Shown: positions 18,526-27,125 of the stretch, piece after piece
How the letters are laid out: each line of letters begins with the position of its first letter
How positions within the stretch are numbered: position 1 is the first letter of the stretch
Source: Microbulbifer variabilis
GTDB lineage: Bacteria > Pseudomonadota > Gammaproteobacteria > Pseudomonadales > Cellvibrionaceae
Direction of reading: 5' to 3'
Assembly (NCBI RefSeq): GCF_023716485.1
Contig: NZ_CP092418.1
Coordinates: forward strand, 727,001 to 791,000
DNA length: 64,000 nucleotides
Notes under the pieces: generated by a model
Databases searched by the model: none
Seen by the model: only the letters and a program-made list of their open reading frames with translations
Told to the model about the DNA's origin: nothing
Made by a program: the position numbers and the translations under genes

Positions 18526-19119
18526 TTAAATTTCCCTGCAAATGTATTGTTTTGTTAAATGGGGGCATTCCTATCAATTATTCTCAGCCATCTTCCCAGT
18601 GAAATGCACTGTCGAAGACGTCTGTTTTCGGCAGAAAACAATTGATAGTGAGTCCCCCCAAGTGAGCGGCGCTAATTGCAGCTTATTTGTATACCTAAAT
18701 GCAAGTGTTTTATATGGAATTTTGCTATTTCATGTAAAAAAAATCGTTTTTTTTTATATATTTTCAATTTGAGGACCTAAAAAGAGAGTCGTAGTAGGTA
18801 TTTGCGCAGTAAAGAAGACTTTTGTTTTACTCTCGTTGCATAAACTGAAAGGTGTAATTGCAAGTGAATAGTTGAGTAATTTCCTATGGTTTATTGATGA
18901 CTCTCGTTTTTGTATAAGAGATTAAACTGGAGAGCACTTACAGTTCCGATTTAGCGCAAACCCAGGTAGTGGGGTTAGTGTGTTGAGCAAGTAAAGAGTT
19001 AACAAAACTTAACGGACTGTTATCGACAAATGCTTAAGCTCGGAGCCTGCGACTATGAATCATTGCAGTCTTTATCAGATGTAACCCTACCGCGCTGAGT
19101 TAATGTGGCTGGATACTGA

Positions 19120-19135
19120 TTTCACTATAGTGAAA
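19120..19135. promoter_or_regulatory. Perfect 16-base palindrome, operator-like
   Basis: TTTCACTATAGTGAAA reads the same on both strands. Its size and symmetry are typical of a dimeric repressor site, but it lies in the gene-free stretch far from either flanking start codon, so the role is unknown. Confidence 0.3.
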
Positions 19136-19967
19136 GTGACTCTAACCATGCCTTAAAAGCTCTGGCTTCTTAAGTGGAGTAAAAGTAGTGGCTGGCTCTG
19201 GAGAAATGCCCACTCTTTTCATGGGCTTCTAGTCTGGATGCACTGTCTAACAGAAGAACTTCGAAAGCCTTGGATATTACTATCCTGCACCTGCGAGAGG
19301 TTAGGGATGTTCAACGCCTTCAAAGTTCAGCTGAGCCGTCGCGGATCAGTAAGGCACTTCTTATACGTGTACATGTAGGCTTTGATTAATTAGATAGCCT
19401 CTTTATTTATGGGGATATTACTCTCTTTAGGTGAGTTAAGAGAAAAGCTCGGTGGTTAAGCTGGATATTGGCCAAGAATTTTCCCATTGATGCCAACAGC
19501 CGATCTGAATTCTGGTTGAGTTTTGAGTGTTTGTGGCTATCTTGAAATAGTCGTAGGAACTAATCGCTTTGTTGCAGACTAACTCAACTGGTCTGTTAAC
19601 TAAGTATCAAAAAGTTAGTGGGTATTTGCTGAGTGTTAAAACGCTCAAGAACATTCACTTGGGTAACTGGGATAATGAAGGCTTTAAAGTAAATTCTTTG
19701 TTATCTAGTGACAGGTTGAGTCTTTTGTAGAGTCATCACTTCCTGGAGCTAAAAGTATGCTTCCTAAGTAGGCATTGCTATGAATAGCCTTAGGGGGCTC
19801 AGTTTAATGCTGGGCAGAGAATTCTAGGTTAACAAGATATTCCCGTGCAGTGGTTTCTGGTAGTGATGGCGATTGCGGTGAATTAGCTGAAAGTTTTCAA
19901 GGTATCTTAATAGCGCTTGGAGATGGATTCTTCTTTATAAAGAGTTGATAACTTAAGCAGAGACTTT

Positions 19968-20000
19968 GGTGATAGAGGAAGGGATTGCGGCTCTATCACC
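19968..20000. repeat. Inverted repeat with ten-base arms
   Basis: Arms 19968-19977 and 19991-20000 are perfectly complementary with a 13-base loop. It lies 20 bases beyond the stop of the minus-strand gene at 20020-20424 and probably acts as its 3' end or terminator, although no T run follows. Confidence 0.5.
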
Positions 20001-20019
20001 GTGTCTTGGTATCTAAAGG

Positions 20020-20424
20020 TTACAGTGGCCCGTAGGGAAGGTAGCGGTTATTGGAGTGTTGACGAATCCAGAGAAGTTGTTCTTTTTGTAATGGTGCTTT
20101 GCGTTGGCGCAGCTCTTTGGCTAGGGGAATGACAGCAGACTCTGCCCCGGCATCCCAGCCGGTCAGTTCCATTTCTGCAAGGGTGAAGAAGCGTATGAGT
20201 TGCCATAACTGCTCGTTGTCCCAGTGTTGGCTCTCTTCTAACCATTGCTGAGCCGGCAGGCGAATCAGCTTTGAGGCCTTTAAGTCATCTTTATTTAGAT
20301 TTGCGCTTAGGCTGTTATCAGAGGCGGCGACACTGATAAGCCTCTGCAATTGATCCCGGTCGAATTCCCACTGGTTTTCTTCTTGCCGGCCACTCACCTG
20401 TGGCTCCCAGGCTCCTACACTCAT
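20020..20424 (-). CDS. Conserved-looking hypothetical protein, 134 aa
   Basis: Soluble, Gln/Leu/Trp-rich protein with no signal peptide or membrane helix. The middle (residues ~55-110) has the helical pattern IRLPAQQWLEESQHW followed by LWQLIRFFTLAEMELTGWD, and the protein ends in HSNNRYLPYGPL. I do not recognise the family. The start is well supported: AAGGAGAG lies a few bases before the ATG. It is divergent from mgsA, with about 157 bases between the starts. Coding character is supported by the ribosome-binding site and the sensible amino-acid composition. Confidence 0.65.
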   Translation of the reverse strand: MSVGAWEPQVSGRQEENQWEFDRDQLQRLISVAASDNSLSANLNKDDLKASKLIRLPAQQWLEESQHWDNEQLWQLIRFFTLAEMELTGWDAGAESAVIPLAKELRQRKAPLQKEQLLWIRQHSNNRYLPYGPL

Positions 20425-20581
20425 ATTCTCTCCTTACTTAGGTACGAGGTTTTCACCATTATACCGAGGTGAACCTACTTCTGTGGGGAGCAATTACTTA
20501 ATACTTCGTGGGGTGGAGTAGAGGGAACAACTTCCGTGTGATTGGGATAATATAGAAGAGTTACTTTTTATTGAGGTCCTT

Positions 20582-21033
20582 ATGGAATTTATCTCTAAGG
20601 CGTTACCCGCGAGTAAACGGATCGCCCTGGTCGCCCACGACAACCGCAAGGGGACCTTGATACAGTGGTGTCTTCGTCACCGTTATCTTCTGGAGAAGCA
20701 CAGTCTTCTGGCTACGGGCACAACTGGCGGTAAGATAGAGGACGCTACCGGTCTCACAGTAGAGAAGCTATTGAGCGGTCCCCTAGGGGGGATCAGCAGC
20801 TTGGAGCCCGAATCAGTGAAGGCAAGGTAGACTTGCTAGTCTTTTTCTGGGACCCCTTTGAGCCTATGCCTCACGATCCAGATGTCAAAGCACTGTTACG
20901 TATTGCTGCCGCATGGAATATACCCGTGGCCTGCAATTCGAGTAGTGCAGACATGATTGTTCAATCGACCCTAATGGAGCGTGAGTTTGACCGGGAGGTA
21001 CCGGATTACCAGCGTTATCTGCAGCAGCGATAG
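20582..21033 (+). pseudogene. mgsA: Methylglyoxal synthase, frame interrupted once
   Basis: Encodes the enzyme that converts dihydroxyacetone phosphate to methylglyoxal and phosphate. The first frame (20582-20830) covers KRIALVAHDNRKG with the family His19 and reaches LLSGPLGG. The rest ([20 protein letters not shown], then [20 protein letters not shown] and PDYQRYL to the stop at 21033) is in the -1 frame. The break lies exactly at six consecutive Gs (20786-20791); one more G restores a full-length ~151-residue protein with all conserved segments. This is either a homopolymer error in the sequence, a real recent frameshift, or slippage at a G-run. Everything else argues for a functional gene, so it is labelled pseudogene only because the given frame is broken. 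Confidence 0.85.
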
Positions 21034-21218
21034 TCGGATCTTTCGATCAAAAAATGATCTGATTATTCAGTTTGCTTTCTTAACGTATTGATTTTAAAGG
21101 GTTATTTCTATTGGTTATAGGTTGTACTTGCAATGCCTGGCGATTCGCGGCAATCTTGCCCACCAGATGAGACCGGTTAAACCGGCACCCTTGGTATTTG
21201 ATAACAGCACGGTGTTTT

Positions 21219-21641
21219 ATGAGTAGACGACGCGGAAAGGCCGTAGAAGAAGAGAAGGCGGATATCGACCTAACGCCCATGCTGGACGTAGTGTTCATCA
21301 TGTTGATCTTCTTTATCGTAACGGCGTCCTTTGTAAAAGAGAAAGCGTTGGACGTAAATGTGCCTGATCCGAACCAGACCCAGGACAACCCGCCTGATTC
21401 AGATAAGCAAAACATCCTGCTGGTTGTGAACGCCAACGATGAGATCAGTCTTGCTGGTAGCCGTATTGATAGTCGCGCTGTTCGTGCCCGTATCGCGCAG
21501 CTGTATGCCGAGAACCCTCAAGCTATTGTGATTGTACGTGCGCATAACAAGTCGAGTGCGGATACTTATGTACAGATCGCGGATGCTGCTAAGGAAGTGA
21601 ATCCGGCTATTCAAGTTTCCCTGGTGCCTTTCGAGAAGTAA
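21219..21641 (+). CDS. exbD: ExbD/TolR-family biopolymer transport protein
   Basis: About 140 residues. Start placed at ATG 21219 (MSRRRGKAVEEEKADIDLTP), the usual basic cytoplasmic tail before one membrane helix. The helix contains LTPMLDVVFIMLIFFIV with the proton-path aspartate of ExbD/TolR. The periplasmic domain ends in KEVNPAIQVSLVPFEK. ExbD works with ExbB as a proton-driven motor that energises TonB or TolA. Unusually, no exbB or tonB lies beside it: upstream is mgsA and downstream a terminator, so its partner must be encoded elsewhere. The ribosome-binding site is weak. Confidence 0.88.
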   Translation: MSRRRGKAVEEEKADIDLTPMLDVVFIMLIFFIVTASFVKEKALDVNVPDPNQTQDNPPDSDKQNILLVVNANDEISLAGSRIDSRAVRARIAQLYAENPQAIVIVRAHNKSSADTYVQIADAAKEVNPAIQVSLVPFEK

Positions 21642-21681
21642 ACCAGAGAGAAGCGAGCGAGCCTTCGCATTGCATAAAAAA

Positions 21682-21707
21682 AGCCAGCAATATGCTGGCT
21701 TTTTTTA
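21682..21707. terminator. Strong terminator after exbD
   Basis: Eight-base perfect stem AGCCAGCA/TGCTGGCT (21682-21689 with 21693-21700) with a three-base loop, flanked by six or more A residues on the left and T residues on the right. It begins 40 bases past the stop codon and can work on both strands. Confidence 0.88.
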
Positions 21708-22391
21708 TGCCTGCTGCTAATTACTGAGACCCCGCAACGGGAGCCTTCAATAGCGCAGGAAAGGCGAACGGTAAAAATTGCTTTTTGCCCGCTCATGGCC
21801 GATCCGCCAGTGCCTGCTTTGCTTCCATCCTTCGCTCTACCATTATTGTTGTAAAGAACAGTCGATATCGAGCAGCCCTCACAGATCTCATTCAGCAGGG
21901 GATCATTATGATAGATACCAATCAGAACCTTTATCTCGCAGAACTGAAATGACTGAAAGCCGCTGGCGGTTGAGAGCCGGTTCCTGAAGGATAAGAATTC
22001 CAGTAGTGTCAGCGTTTCAAGAATATCCACTTATTGAATCAGCGTACGGTAAATTTTATCCACTCGCTTAAGGGGATGTAAGGCGCGGTCAACTGAAGAG
22101 CCATACCAGGAAGCTCTGTTCATGTAACATTTGCTTAAACCAGAGCTCGAAGCTCTGGTGTTTCACAATAAACAGAGGTTCATCGTGCTTAGAGCCATCT
22201 GATAGGGGCTTCTGGCACCCTAGCAGCTCGTCTATTTTCAAGTATGAGCTATCAGTGAGAGTCATTTGGTAAATTCTGGTCGAGTTTTGATCAACGGCGA
22301 AATAATTCTCTCTTTAATCTGTAAGGATCAAAACATAACTTTTGCCAAAGTGATTAATATGATCCTCAATATCAGGCCCGGAGCTTTTTGA
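21708..22391. other. Gene-free stretch of about 680 bases
   Basis: No convincing gene. A minus-strand open frame (21611-22030, 139 codons) overlaps the exbD terminator and the end of exbD, has no ribosome-binding site and shows no family resemblance, so I do not call it. The region contains one strong hairpin (22139-22159) and must carry the promoter of the hydrolase gene at its right end. Confidence 0.45.
22139..22159. repeat. Stem-loop with nine-base perfect stem
   Basis: ACCAGAGCT (22139-22147) pairs with AGCTCTGGT (22151-22159) around a three-base CGA loop. A related segment, GGAAGCTCTG, lies 30 bases upstream. It could be a terminator without a strong U tract or part of a leader RNA of the following operon; I cannot decide. 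Confidence 0.4.
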
Positions 22392-23639
22392 ATGGAAAAC
22401 CCCGCACAACAATTGCGTATTGATGGCACACGTCTCTGGCAAAGTCTTATGCAAATGGCTGAAATTGGTGCAACCCCTGCTGGGGGTTGTAACCGGCAGG
22501 CTCTGACTGATGAGGATCGTAAAGGGCGCGACCTGTTTGTACGCTGGTGCCGGGAAATCGGTTGTGAAATTCGCGTGGATCGCATGGGGAATATCTTTGC
22601 TCGCCGTTCCGGTACCGACAATGACCTCCCCGCAGTGATTACAGGATCGCATCTGGATACCCAGCCCACTGGCGGCAAGTTTGATGGAGTTTACGGTGTG
22701 CTGGCCGGCCTCGAAGTATTGCGCACCCTTGAGGAGGGTGGGGTTCGAACCAAGGCACCCCTGGAAGTGGTGGTGTGGACTAACGAAGAAGGGGCTCGCT
22801 TTTCACCAGCCATGGTCGGATCCGGTGTTTGGGCGGGGGAGTTTAGCCTCGATTATGGCCACAGCCGCATGGATAAATCTGGCATAACCATTGGCCAGGA
22901 GCTGGAGCGTATTGGGTATTTAGGTCCTGAACCGGTCCAGCCGGCACCTATCAAAGCGGCCTTTGAGGCGCATATTGAGCAGGGACCTATTCTGGAAAAA
23001 CAGGATCAAGTGATTGGAGTCGTTACCGGGGTGCAGGGAATCCGCTGGTACGATGTAACCTTCTTTGGTACCCCCTGTCATGCAGGGCCCACCCCAATGG
23101 AGGATCGTCGCGACCCTGTCCAGGCCATGGCGTGGCTGTGCGAGAAACTTTATGGGGAAGTGAAGGCTTACTCCGAGGATGCCCGGATTACCTGTGGCGA
23201 CTTGCGTGCAGAACCGGGTAGCCGCAATACCGTACCGGAAAAAGTAGTGCTCGCATTGGATTTACGCCACCCAACACCGGAGGGGTTGGAGCATTTACAC
23301 CGCACTCTCTACCGGGTAGCCGAGCAGGCGCAAGAGGCCAGCGGTGTTGTTATCGATGTGCGCGAAGAATGGTTCTCACCACCGGTGGCTTTTGATAAAG
23401 ACTGTATTGAGGCGGTTGACAGTGCGGTACAAAACCTGGGTTATAGCAATCGTAAGATGGTTTCTGGAGCTGGGCACGACTCGGTCTATATCTCGCGCGT
23501 TGCACCCGTGTCTATGATTTTTGTTCCCTGTGCCGGGGGGCTTTCACACAATGAAGCGGAGTCGGCTGAGCCAGGCCACCTGGAAGCGGGCTGTAATGTT
23601 TTATTGCACGCCATGCTAAATAGCGCCGAAGCGGGCTGA
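22392..23639 (+). CDS. M20-family Zn hydrolase, N-carbamoyl-L-amino acid hydrolase / allantoate amidohydrolase type
   Basis: 415 residues, normal for the carbamoylase/ureidopropionase branch of peptidase family M20. Metal-site motifs are visible: GSHLDTQPTGGKFDG (His and Asp ligands), TNEEGARFSPAM (Glu-Glu), EAHIEQGP (His) and near the end GAGHDSVYISRVAPVSMIFV with GLSHNEAE (last His). The ARF-SP and GIRWYDVTFFG segments are typical of hydantoinase/carbamoylase enzymes that cleave N-carbamoyl amino acids or ureido acids to CO2, NH3 and the amino acid. ATG start with GGAG eight bases upstream. It is followed after 85 bases by an amidinotransferase-fold gene on the same strand; the pair points to catabolism of a guanidino or ureido compound. 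Confidence 0.85.
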   Translation: MENPAQQLRIDGTRLWQSLMQMAEIGATPAGGCNRQALTDEDRKGRDLFVRWCREIGCEIRVDRMGNIFARRSGTDNDLPAVITGSHLDTQPTGGKFDGVYGVLAGLEVLRTLEEGGVRTKAPLEVVVWTNEEGARFSPAMVGSGVWAGEFSLDYGHSRMDKSGITIGQELERIGYLGPEPVQPAPIKAAFEAHIEQGPILEKQDQVIGVVTGVQGIRWYDVTFFGTPCHAGPTPMEDRRDPVQAMAWLCEKLYGEVKAYSEDARITCGDLRAEPGSRNTVPEKVVLALDLRHPTPEGLEHLHRTLYRVAEQAQEASGVVIDVREEWFSPPVAFDKDCIEAVDSAVQNLGYSNRKMVSGAGHDSVYISRVAPVSMIFVPCAGGLSHNEAESAEPGHLEAGCNVLLHAMLNSAEAG

Positions 23640-23724
23640 TTATCCTTACTAGCCAATATGCAATAAGAACGCCTGGTAAGCCTAAAAGGTTGGCTGGGCT
23701 CCTATCAATAGATTTAGGTTGATC

Positions 23725-24645
23725 ATGAGTGAATTTACCTTGAAGTACCGCAAGGATAACGGTGGTACAGCTCCACTGACTAACTGGGGAATGGACTCGG
23801 AGTACGGCGTATTGCGCGATGTACTCATCGGGCCGGTGGATAACTTCAGCTGGCGAACGGGAAATGCCAGTGCACGCCGAGCTGAACGCTTAGGCATGCA
23901 GTTCGATCACAAAGTGGCTGAGATGCAGCATAAAGAAATGCTGGATGCCTATCGCCATGCGGGAGTGACTACCCATTTGATTCCGGCAGACAGCAGCTTG
24001 CCCTATCAGATCTACGGACGTGATTCTTCGGTAATGACGCCCTGGGGACCTATTGTTACGCAAATGTTTAGCCCTTGGCGCCGGGGGGAGTGGGCCCCTA
24101 TCGTTAAGAAGTATGCGGAACTGGATATCCCCATTTATGATGTCATTACCGCCGGCTCTCTGGAAGGTGGTGACTTTATGGTGCTTGAGCCGGGAGTGAT
24201 TCTGTGCGGTTATTCTGGTGAGCGCACCAGTCCTCAGGGCTTTGCGCAGATGAAGAGCTGGGTAGAGAAGGAGGGTTGGGAGGTAAAGGGCTACCAGTTT
24301 GACCCCTTCTTCCTGCATATCGATGTTATGGTGGCAATGCTGGCGGAAAAGCTTGCGGCCATCTGTGTTGATGCCGTCGAGCCGGAGCTGGTGCAGTGGT
24401 TTAAGAGTCGCAATATAGAGATTATCGATATTCCTTTCCCGCAAGTACTGGAACTGGGAGTTAATGTGGTGGCCCTGGGGAATGATCGAGTGATGCTACC
24501 CAAAGCCAATACTGGCCTCGCGGAGAAGTGTCGGGCTCATGGTCTTGAGGTAATTGATCCGGATATCTCCATGATTACTCCCGGAGGTGGTGGTGTTCAC
24601 TGTATGTGCCAGCCTCTGCGTAGAGAGTCCGCGCTAAAGCCCTAA
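23725..24645 (+). CDS. Amidinotransferase/arginine deiminase-fold enzyme (DDAH-like)
   Basis: About 306 residues of the guanidino-group-modifying fold (amidinotransferase, arginine deiminase, dimethylarginine dimethylaminohydrolase). Catalytic elements can be placed: YGRDSSVMTPWG (Asp near the substrate), LEGGDFMVLEPG (Glu-Gly-Gly-Asp), FLHIDVMVAML (catalytic His) and the nucleophile Cys in GGGGVHCMCQPL close to the C-terminus. The reaction is probably hydrolysis of a guanidino group to a ureido group, or amidine transfer. The upstream gene encodes an enzyme that hydrolyses carbamoyl/ureido groups, so the pair could work in sequence: guanidino to N-carbamoyl to free amine. The start is the ATG at 23725; a TTG at 23719 is in frame. 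Confidence 0.82.
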   Translation: MSEFTLKYRKDNGGTAPLTNWGMDSEYGVLRDVLIGPVDNFSWRTGNASARRAERLGMQFDHKVAEMQHKEMLDAYRHAGVTTHLIPADSSLPYQIYGRDSSVMTPWGPIVTQMFSPWRRGEWAPIVKKYAELDIPIYDVITAGSLEGGDFMVLEPGVILCGYSGERTSPQGFAQMKSWVEKEGWEVKGYQFDPFFLHIDVMVAMLAEKLAAICVDAVEPELVQWFKSRNIEIIDIPFPQVLELGVNVVALGNDRVMLPKANTGLAEKCRAHGLEVIDPDISMITPGGGGVHCMCQPLRRESALKP

Positions 24646-25020
24646 CAAGTGCCCTGAAAGAATAGCTCGGTGATCTATGAGCCACCGGGTTATTCCCGTC
24701 AACGAATGTGGTTGGTTATGAACTCGCCTCTGGGCTTATAGTCGTTAATATGAATCGCCTGTCAAAGGCGGCTCGCGGCTATACACCCGGTTATCAAGCC
24801 TTTTGTGCTAACTAATAAGATAAAAGTGGTTTCCCTTGGGAAAGGCATAGAAATTTCGCGCTAATCAACGGAAATCTGTTTATTTGTGGTTGCACACTTA
24901 GGCCAAGATCCTATTAGTATTCCGGAAGCACTATCAGAAGCTCTGCGTTTACTCACAGCTCTGTTTTTTGGCCGCTGCGGCTGTCTATCAGTCTTAAATG
25001 ATTCGAACCCGGAGAACATT
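24646..25020. other. Intergenic region of 375 bases
   Basis: No gene seen. A weak stem CGGTG/CACCG at about 24669-24688 may end the upstream operon. The frame of the next gene is open back to 24886, but that extension has no start signal or conserved sequence and is treated as non-coding. Confidence 0.4.
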
Positions 25021-25800
25021 ATGCAAAGCGCATGTGCGGAAATTCAGGCCCAGGTAAACGAGCGTATCCTGGAAATAACCATCAATCGCCCTGAGCGCAA
25101 AAATGCACTGACTATGGCTATGTATACCGCCATGGCAGAGTTGCTCAATAGTGCAGTCAACAATAGTGAAATCCGCGTAGTTATTCTCACTGGTGCCGAG
25201 GGCATTTTTACCAGTGGCAACGATTTAACAGATTTTCTCGGTGGCTCTGCAGAGGGTGAGGAGTCTCCGGTATTCCAGTTTATGAGCGCACTTTACAACT
25301 TTCCCAAGCCAGTGGTTGCAGCAGTGAATGGCCCTGCAGTGGGTATCGGTACCACTATGCTGTTGCACTGTGATCTGTCATTTGCCGGACACGATGCCCT
25401 GTTCCAAATGCCGTTTGTCAACCTGGGGTTATGCCCTGAGTATGGTTCCAGTTACTTATTGCCTCGTATTGCCGGCCACGCAAAAGCATCGGAATTATTG
25501 CTATTGGGCAAAAAGTTTAGTGCTCAGGAAGCTGTGGAGATCGGTATCTGTAATGCGGCGGTGGAGCCGGAGCAGGCGATTGTTCGGGCCCGAGAGGTGG
25601 CCGCTGAGCTAGCGGCGAAGGCACCGGCTGCCGTGCGGCTTTCCAAGCAGTTATTGCGTCGCGCAACCCAGGAAAAGGGTTTGGAGATTATTCAGGAGGA
25701 GGGTCGCCATTTCCAGGACCGCCTCACTTCTGAGGAGTTTAAAGAGGCGGCTACTGCCTTTATGGAGAAGCGCCCTGCAGATTTCTCAAAGTTTGATTAA
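25021..25800 (+). CDS. Enoyl-CoA hydratase/isomerase family protein
   Basis: 259 residues starting at ATG 25021, which has GGAG six bases upstream; a longer frame from 24886 lacks such a signal. The crotonase fold is clear: LEITINRPERKNALTMAMY, then GIFTSGNDLTDFL (first oxyanion-hole segment), PVVAAVNGPAVGIGTTMLLH (second oxyanion hole) and FVNLGLCPEYGSSYLLPR. The Glu of CPEYGSS sits where delta3,delta2-enoyl-CoA isomerases carry their catalytic acid, while a second hydratase Glu is not evident, so an isomerase role in beta-oxidation of unsaturated fatty acids is at least as likely as hydration. Transcribed alone, ending at a shared bidirectional terminator. Confidence 0.87.
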   Translation: MQSACAEIQAQVNERILEITINRPERKNALTMAMYTAMAELLNSAVNNSEIRVVILTGAEGIFTSGNDLTDFLGGSAEGEESPVFQFMSALYNFPKPVVAAVNGPAVGIGTTMLLHCDLSFAGHDALFQMPFVNLGLCPEYGSSYLLPRIAGHAKASELLLLGKKFSAQEAVEIGICNAAVEPEQAIVRAREVAAELAAKAPAAVRLSKQLLRRATQEKGLEIIQEEGRHFQDRLTSEEFKEAATAFMEKRPADFSKFD

Positions 25801-25830
25801 AAAAGTGGCCGCTGATGCGGCCACTTTTTT
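25801..25830. terminator. Bidirectional terminator between convergent genes
   Basis: Twelve-base perfect stem (25801-25812 with 25817-25828), four-base loop TGAT, A-run on the left and T-run on the right. It starts at the stop codon of the enoyl-CoA hydratase gene and ends seven bases before the stop of the minus-strand diesterase gene, so it serves both. Confidence 0.92.
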
Positions 25831-25836
25831 GTTTGC

Positions 25837-26934
25837 TTAATATCTGCGTTTTCTATGGTGAGGGCGGGAAAGGTAATTGACAGCTTGATCGGGCTGGTCA
25901 GTAAAAATTCCATCGACGCGCAGTTGGTAGGCGGCAAAGTGGAGGAATTGGTTAAAACTATCGAATTCCTCTGGAAGCTTCTCCGGGTCGGCGCGAAAAG
26001 TATAGGGGTGAACTTGGAGATCCCTGCGATGGGCACGGCGGACGATATTATTGGCCCTTGGCTTACCATCCTCAACTTCTATTAACATGGGGTACCAAGG
26101 GCCGATGCCATCGGCATAGCTGGTGATTTTGCGCATGCCGCCAGGCTCCAGCATCCAATCGTAATCATAATTTTGAATTATGCCATCAATCTCAATCAGT
26201 TTTTCCCCCCAGCTGGTTGCAGCAATAAGCTGAACGAGGGAAAGATCCATCCCCATGGCGGGCATTAGTTCAAACTTGATACGTTGTAACTCTTCTGCAT
26301 CGAAGCACTGTAAAAAAACTTTTTGTTGTTTGTCGCTATAGCCGTATTCCTTAAGTTTTTGCAAAGCGATTGTGGCGATATCTTTTCCTTCCCAGTGGTG
26401 GAAGTATGGTTTTTTTATTTCTGGATAAATACCAATTTCATATCCAAGGGATTTATTTAAACCCTGGATGAGTTCTATTTCTTCTTCGAAAGTGGATAGT
26501 TGAAAACTGGATTTCCATAGGGGGAAGCGATGCGGATATTTTGCCTGAGGCCCATCCTCGCCTATTGAGAAAGCTTCGCTAACACGGAGCTTTTTTAATT
26601 CTTCCAGCGTGAAATCGATAGTGTAGTAATGCCCATCTTCACGAGCTCGTCCAGGAAATATCTCTGCAACATTGGTGGTGCTATCGAGGTAGATATCATG
26701 CATCACGATCAGGTGATTATCTTTGCTAAGAACCAGATCCTGCTCAATATAATCTGGTCGCATAGCATAAGCCATGGCCTTTGCTTCGAGAGTGTGCTCT
26801 GGTAAGTAAGCAGAGGCACCACGATGAGCGATAACCAAGGGGGATTCGGCTCCAGCGGTACTGTTTTCAGCACAGGTGATATTTGCACTGGCAGAGCCAA
26901 TGAGTAATAAGGTAGACAGAATTCTTTTGAACAT
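25837..26934 (-). CDS. Periplasmic glycerophosphodiester phosphodiesterase (GlpQ-like)
   Basis: 365 residues from ATG 26934, which begins a signal peptide (MFKRILSTLLLIGSASA). The longer frame to 27060 would bury the signal and is rejected. Catalytic motifs of the GDPD family: IAHRGASAYLPEHT near the mature N-terminus, EQDLVLSKDNHLIVMHD (metal-binding Glu and His) and the late GIFTDQPDQAVNYL. It would hydrolyse glycerophosphodiesters from phospholipid breakdown to glycerol-3-phosphate and an alcohol in the periplasm. Length and layout match E. coli GlpQ. No glpT neighbour is present. The 3' end uses the terminator shared with the convergent enoyl-CoA gene. Confidence 0.9.
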   Translation of the reverse strand: MFKRILSTLLLIGSASANITCAENSTAGAESPLVIAHRGASAYLPEHTLEAKAMAYAMRPDYIEQDLVLSKDNHLIVMHDIYLDSTTNVAEIFPGRAREDGHYYTIDFTLEELKKLRVSEAFSIGEDGPQAKYPHRFPLWKSSFQLSTFEEEIELIQGLNKSLGYEIGIYPEIKKPYFHHWEGKDIATIALQKLKEYGYSDKQQKVFLQCFDAEELQRIKFELMPAMGMDLSLVQLIAATSWGEKLIEIDGIIQNYDYDWMLEPGGMRKITSYADGIGPWYPMLIEVEDGKPRANNIVRRAHRRDLQVHPYTFRADPEKLPEEFDSFNQFLHFAAYQLRVDGIFTDQPDQAVNYLSRPHHRKRRY

Positions 26935-27066
26935 TTGCAAGAGATCCCAAATAAGTGTGGGAAGCTTTCTAGCAAAAGAATATGACAGAGATATATCAAT
27001 GCTAAAGTGGTTAAATATAGTGTGAACCATAGGGCATTTAGATTTGCTCAACGGTTTCAAGTGGCA

Positions 27067-27087
27067 AACCGGGCTTATTGCCCGGTT
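27067..27087. terminator. Hairpin after the acyl-CoA ligase gene
   Basis: Eight-base perfect stem AACCGGGC/GCCCGGTT (27067-27074 with 27080-27087), five-base loop, about 40 bases past the ligase stop on the minus strand. There is no strong T-run on either side, so the terminator role is probable but not certain. Confidence 0.5.
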
Positions 27088-27125
27088 GAACTGGTTGCTA
27101 AGATGCTTGCCTTTCTGATGGCAAT

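Larger units (their letters stand above)
18526..20019. other. 1.5 kb stretch without recognisable genes
   Basis: No convincing coding frame on either strand: only short open frames without conserved motifs or a good ribosome-binding site, and frequent stops in all frames. It starts with A+T-rich tracts (about 18720-18770) next to the AT-hook gene and contains a perfect 16-base palindrome, a GCCCA/TGGGC hairpin near 19207-19225 and a 10-base-arm hairpin near the right end. It could hold a regulatory RNA or a decayed gene; I cannot identify either. Confidence 0.5.

Noticed and set aside
21611..22030. 139-codon minus-strand frame after exbD
   Set aside because: Overlaps the end of exbD and its terminator, has no ribosome-binding site and no recognisable protein features.
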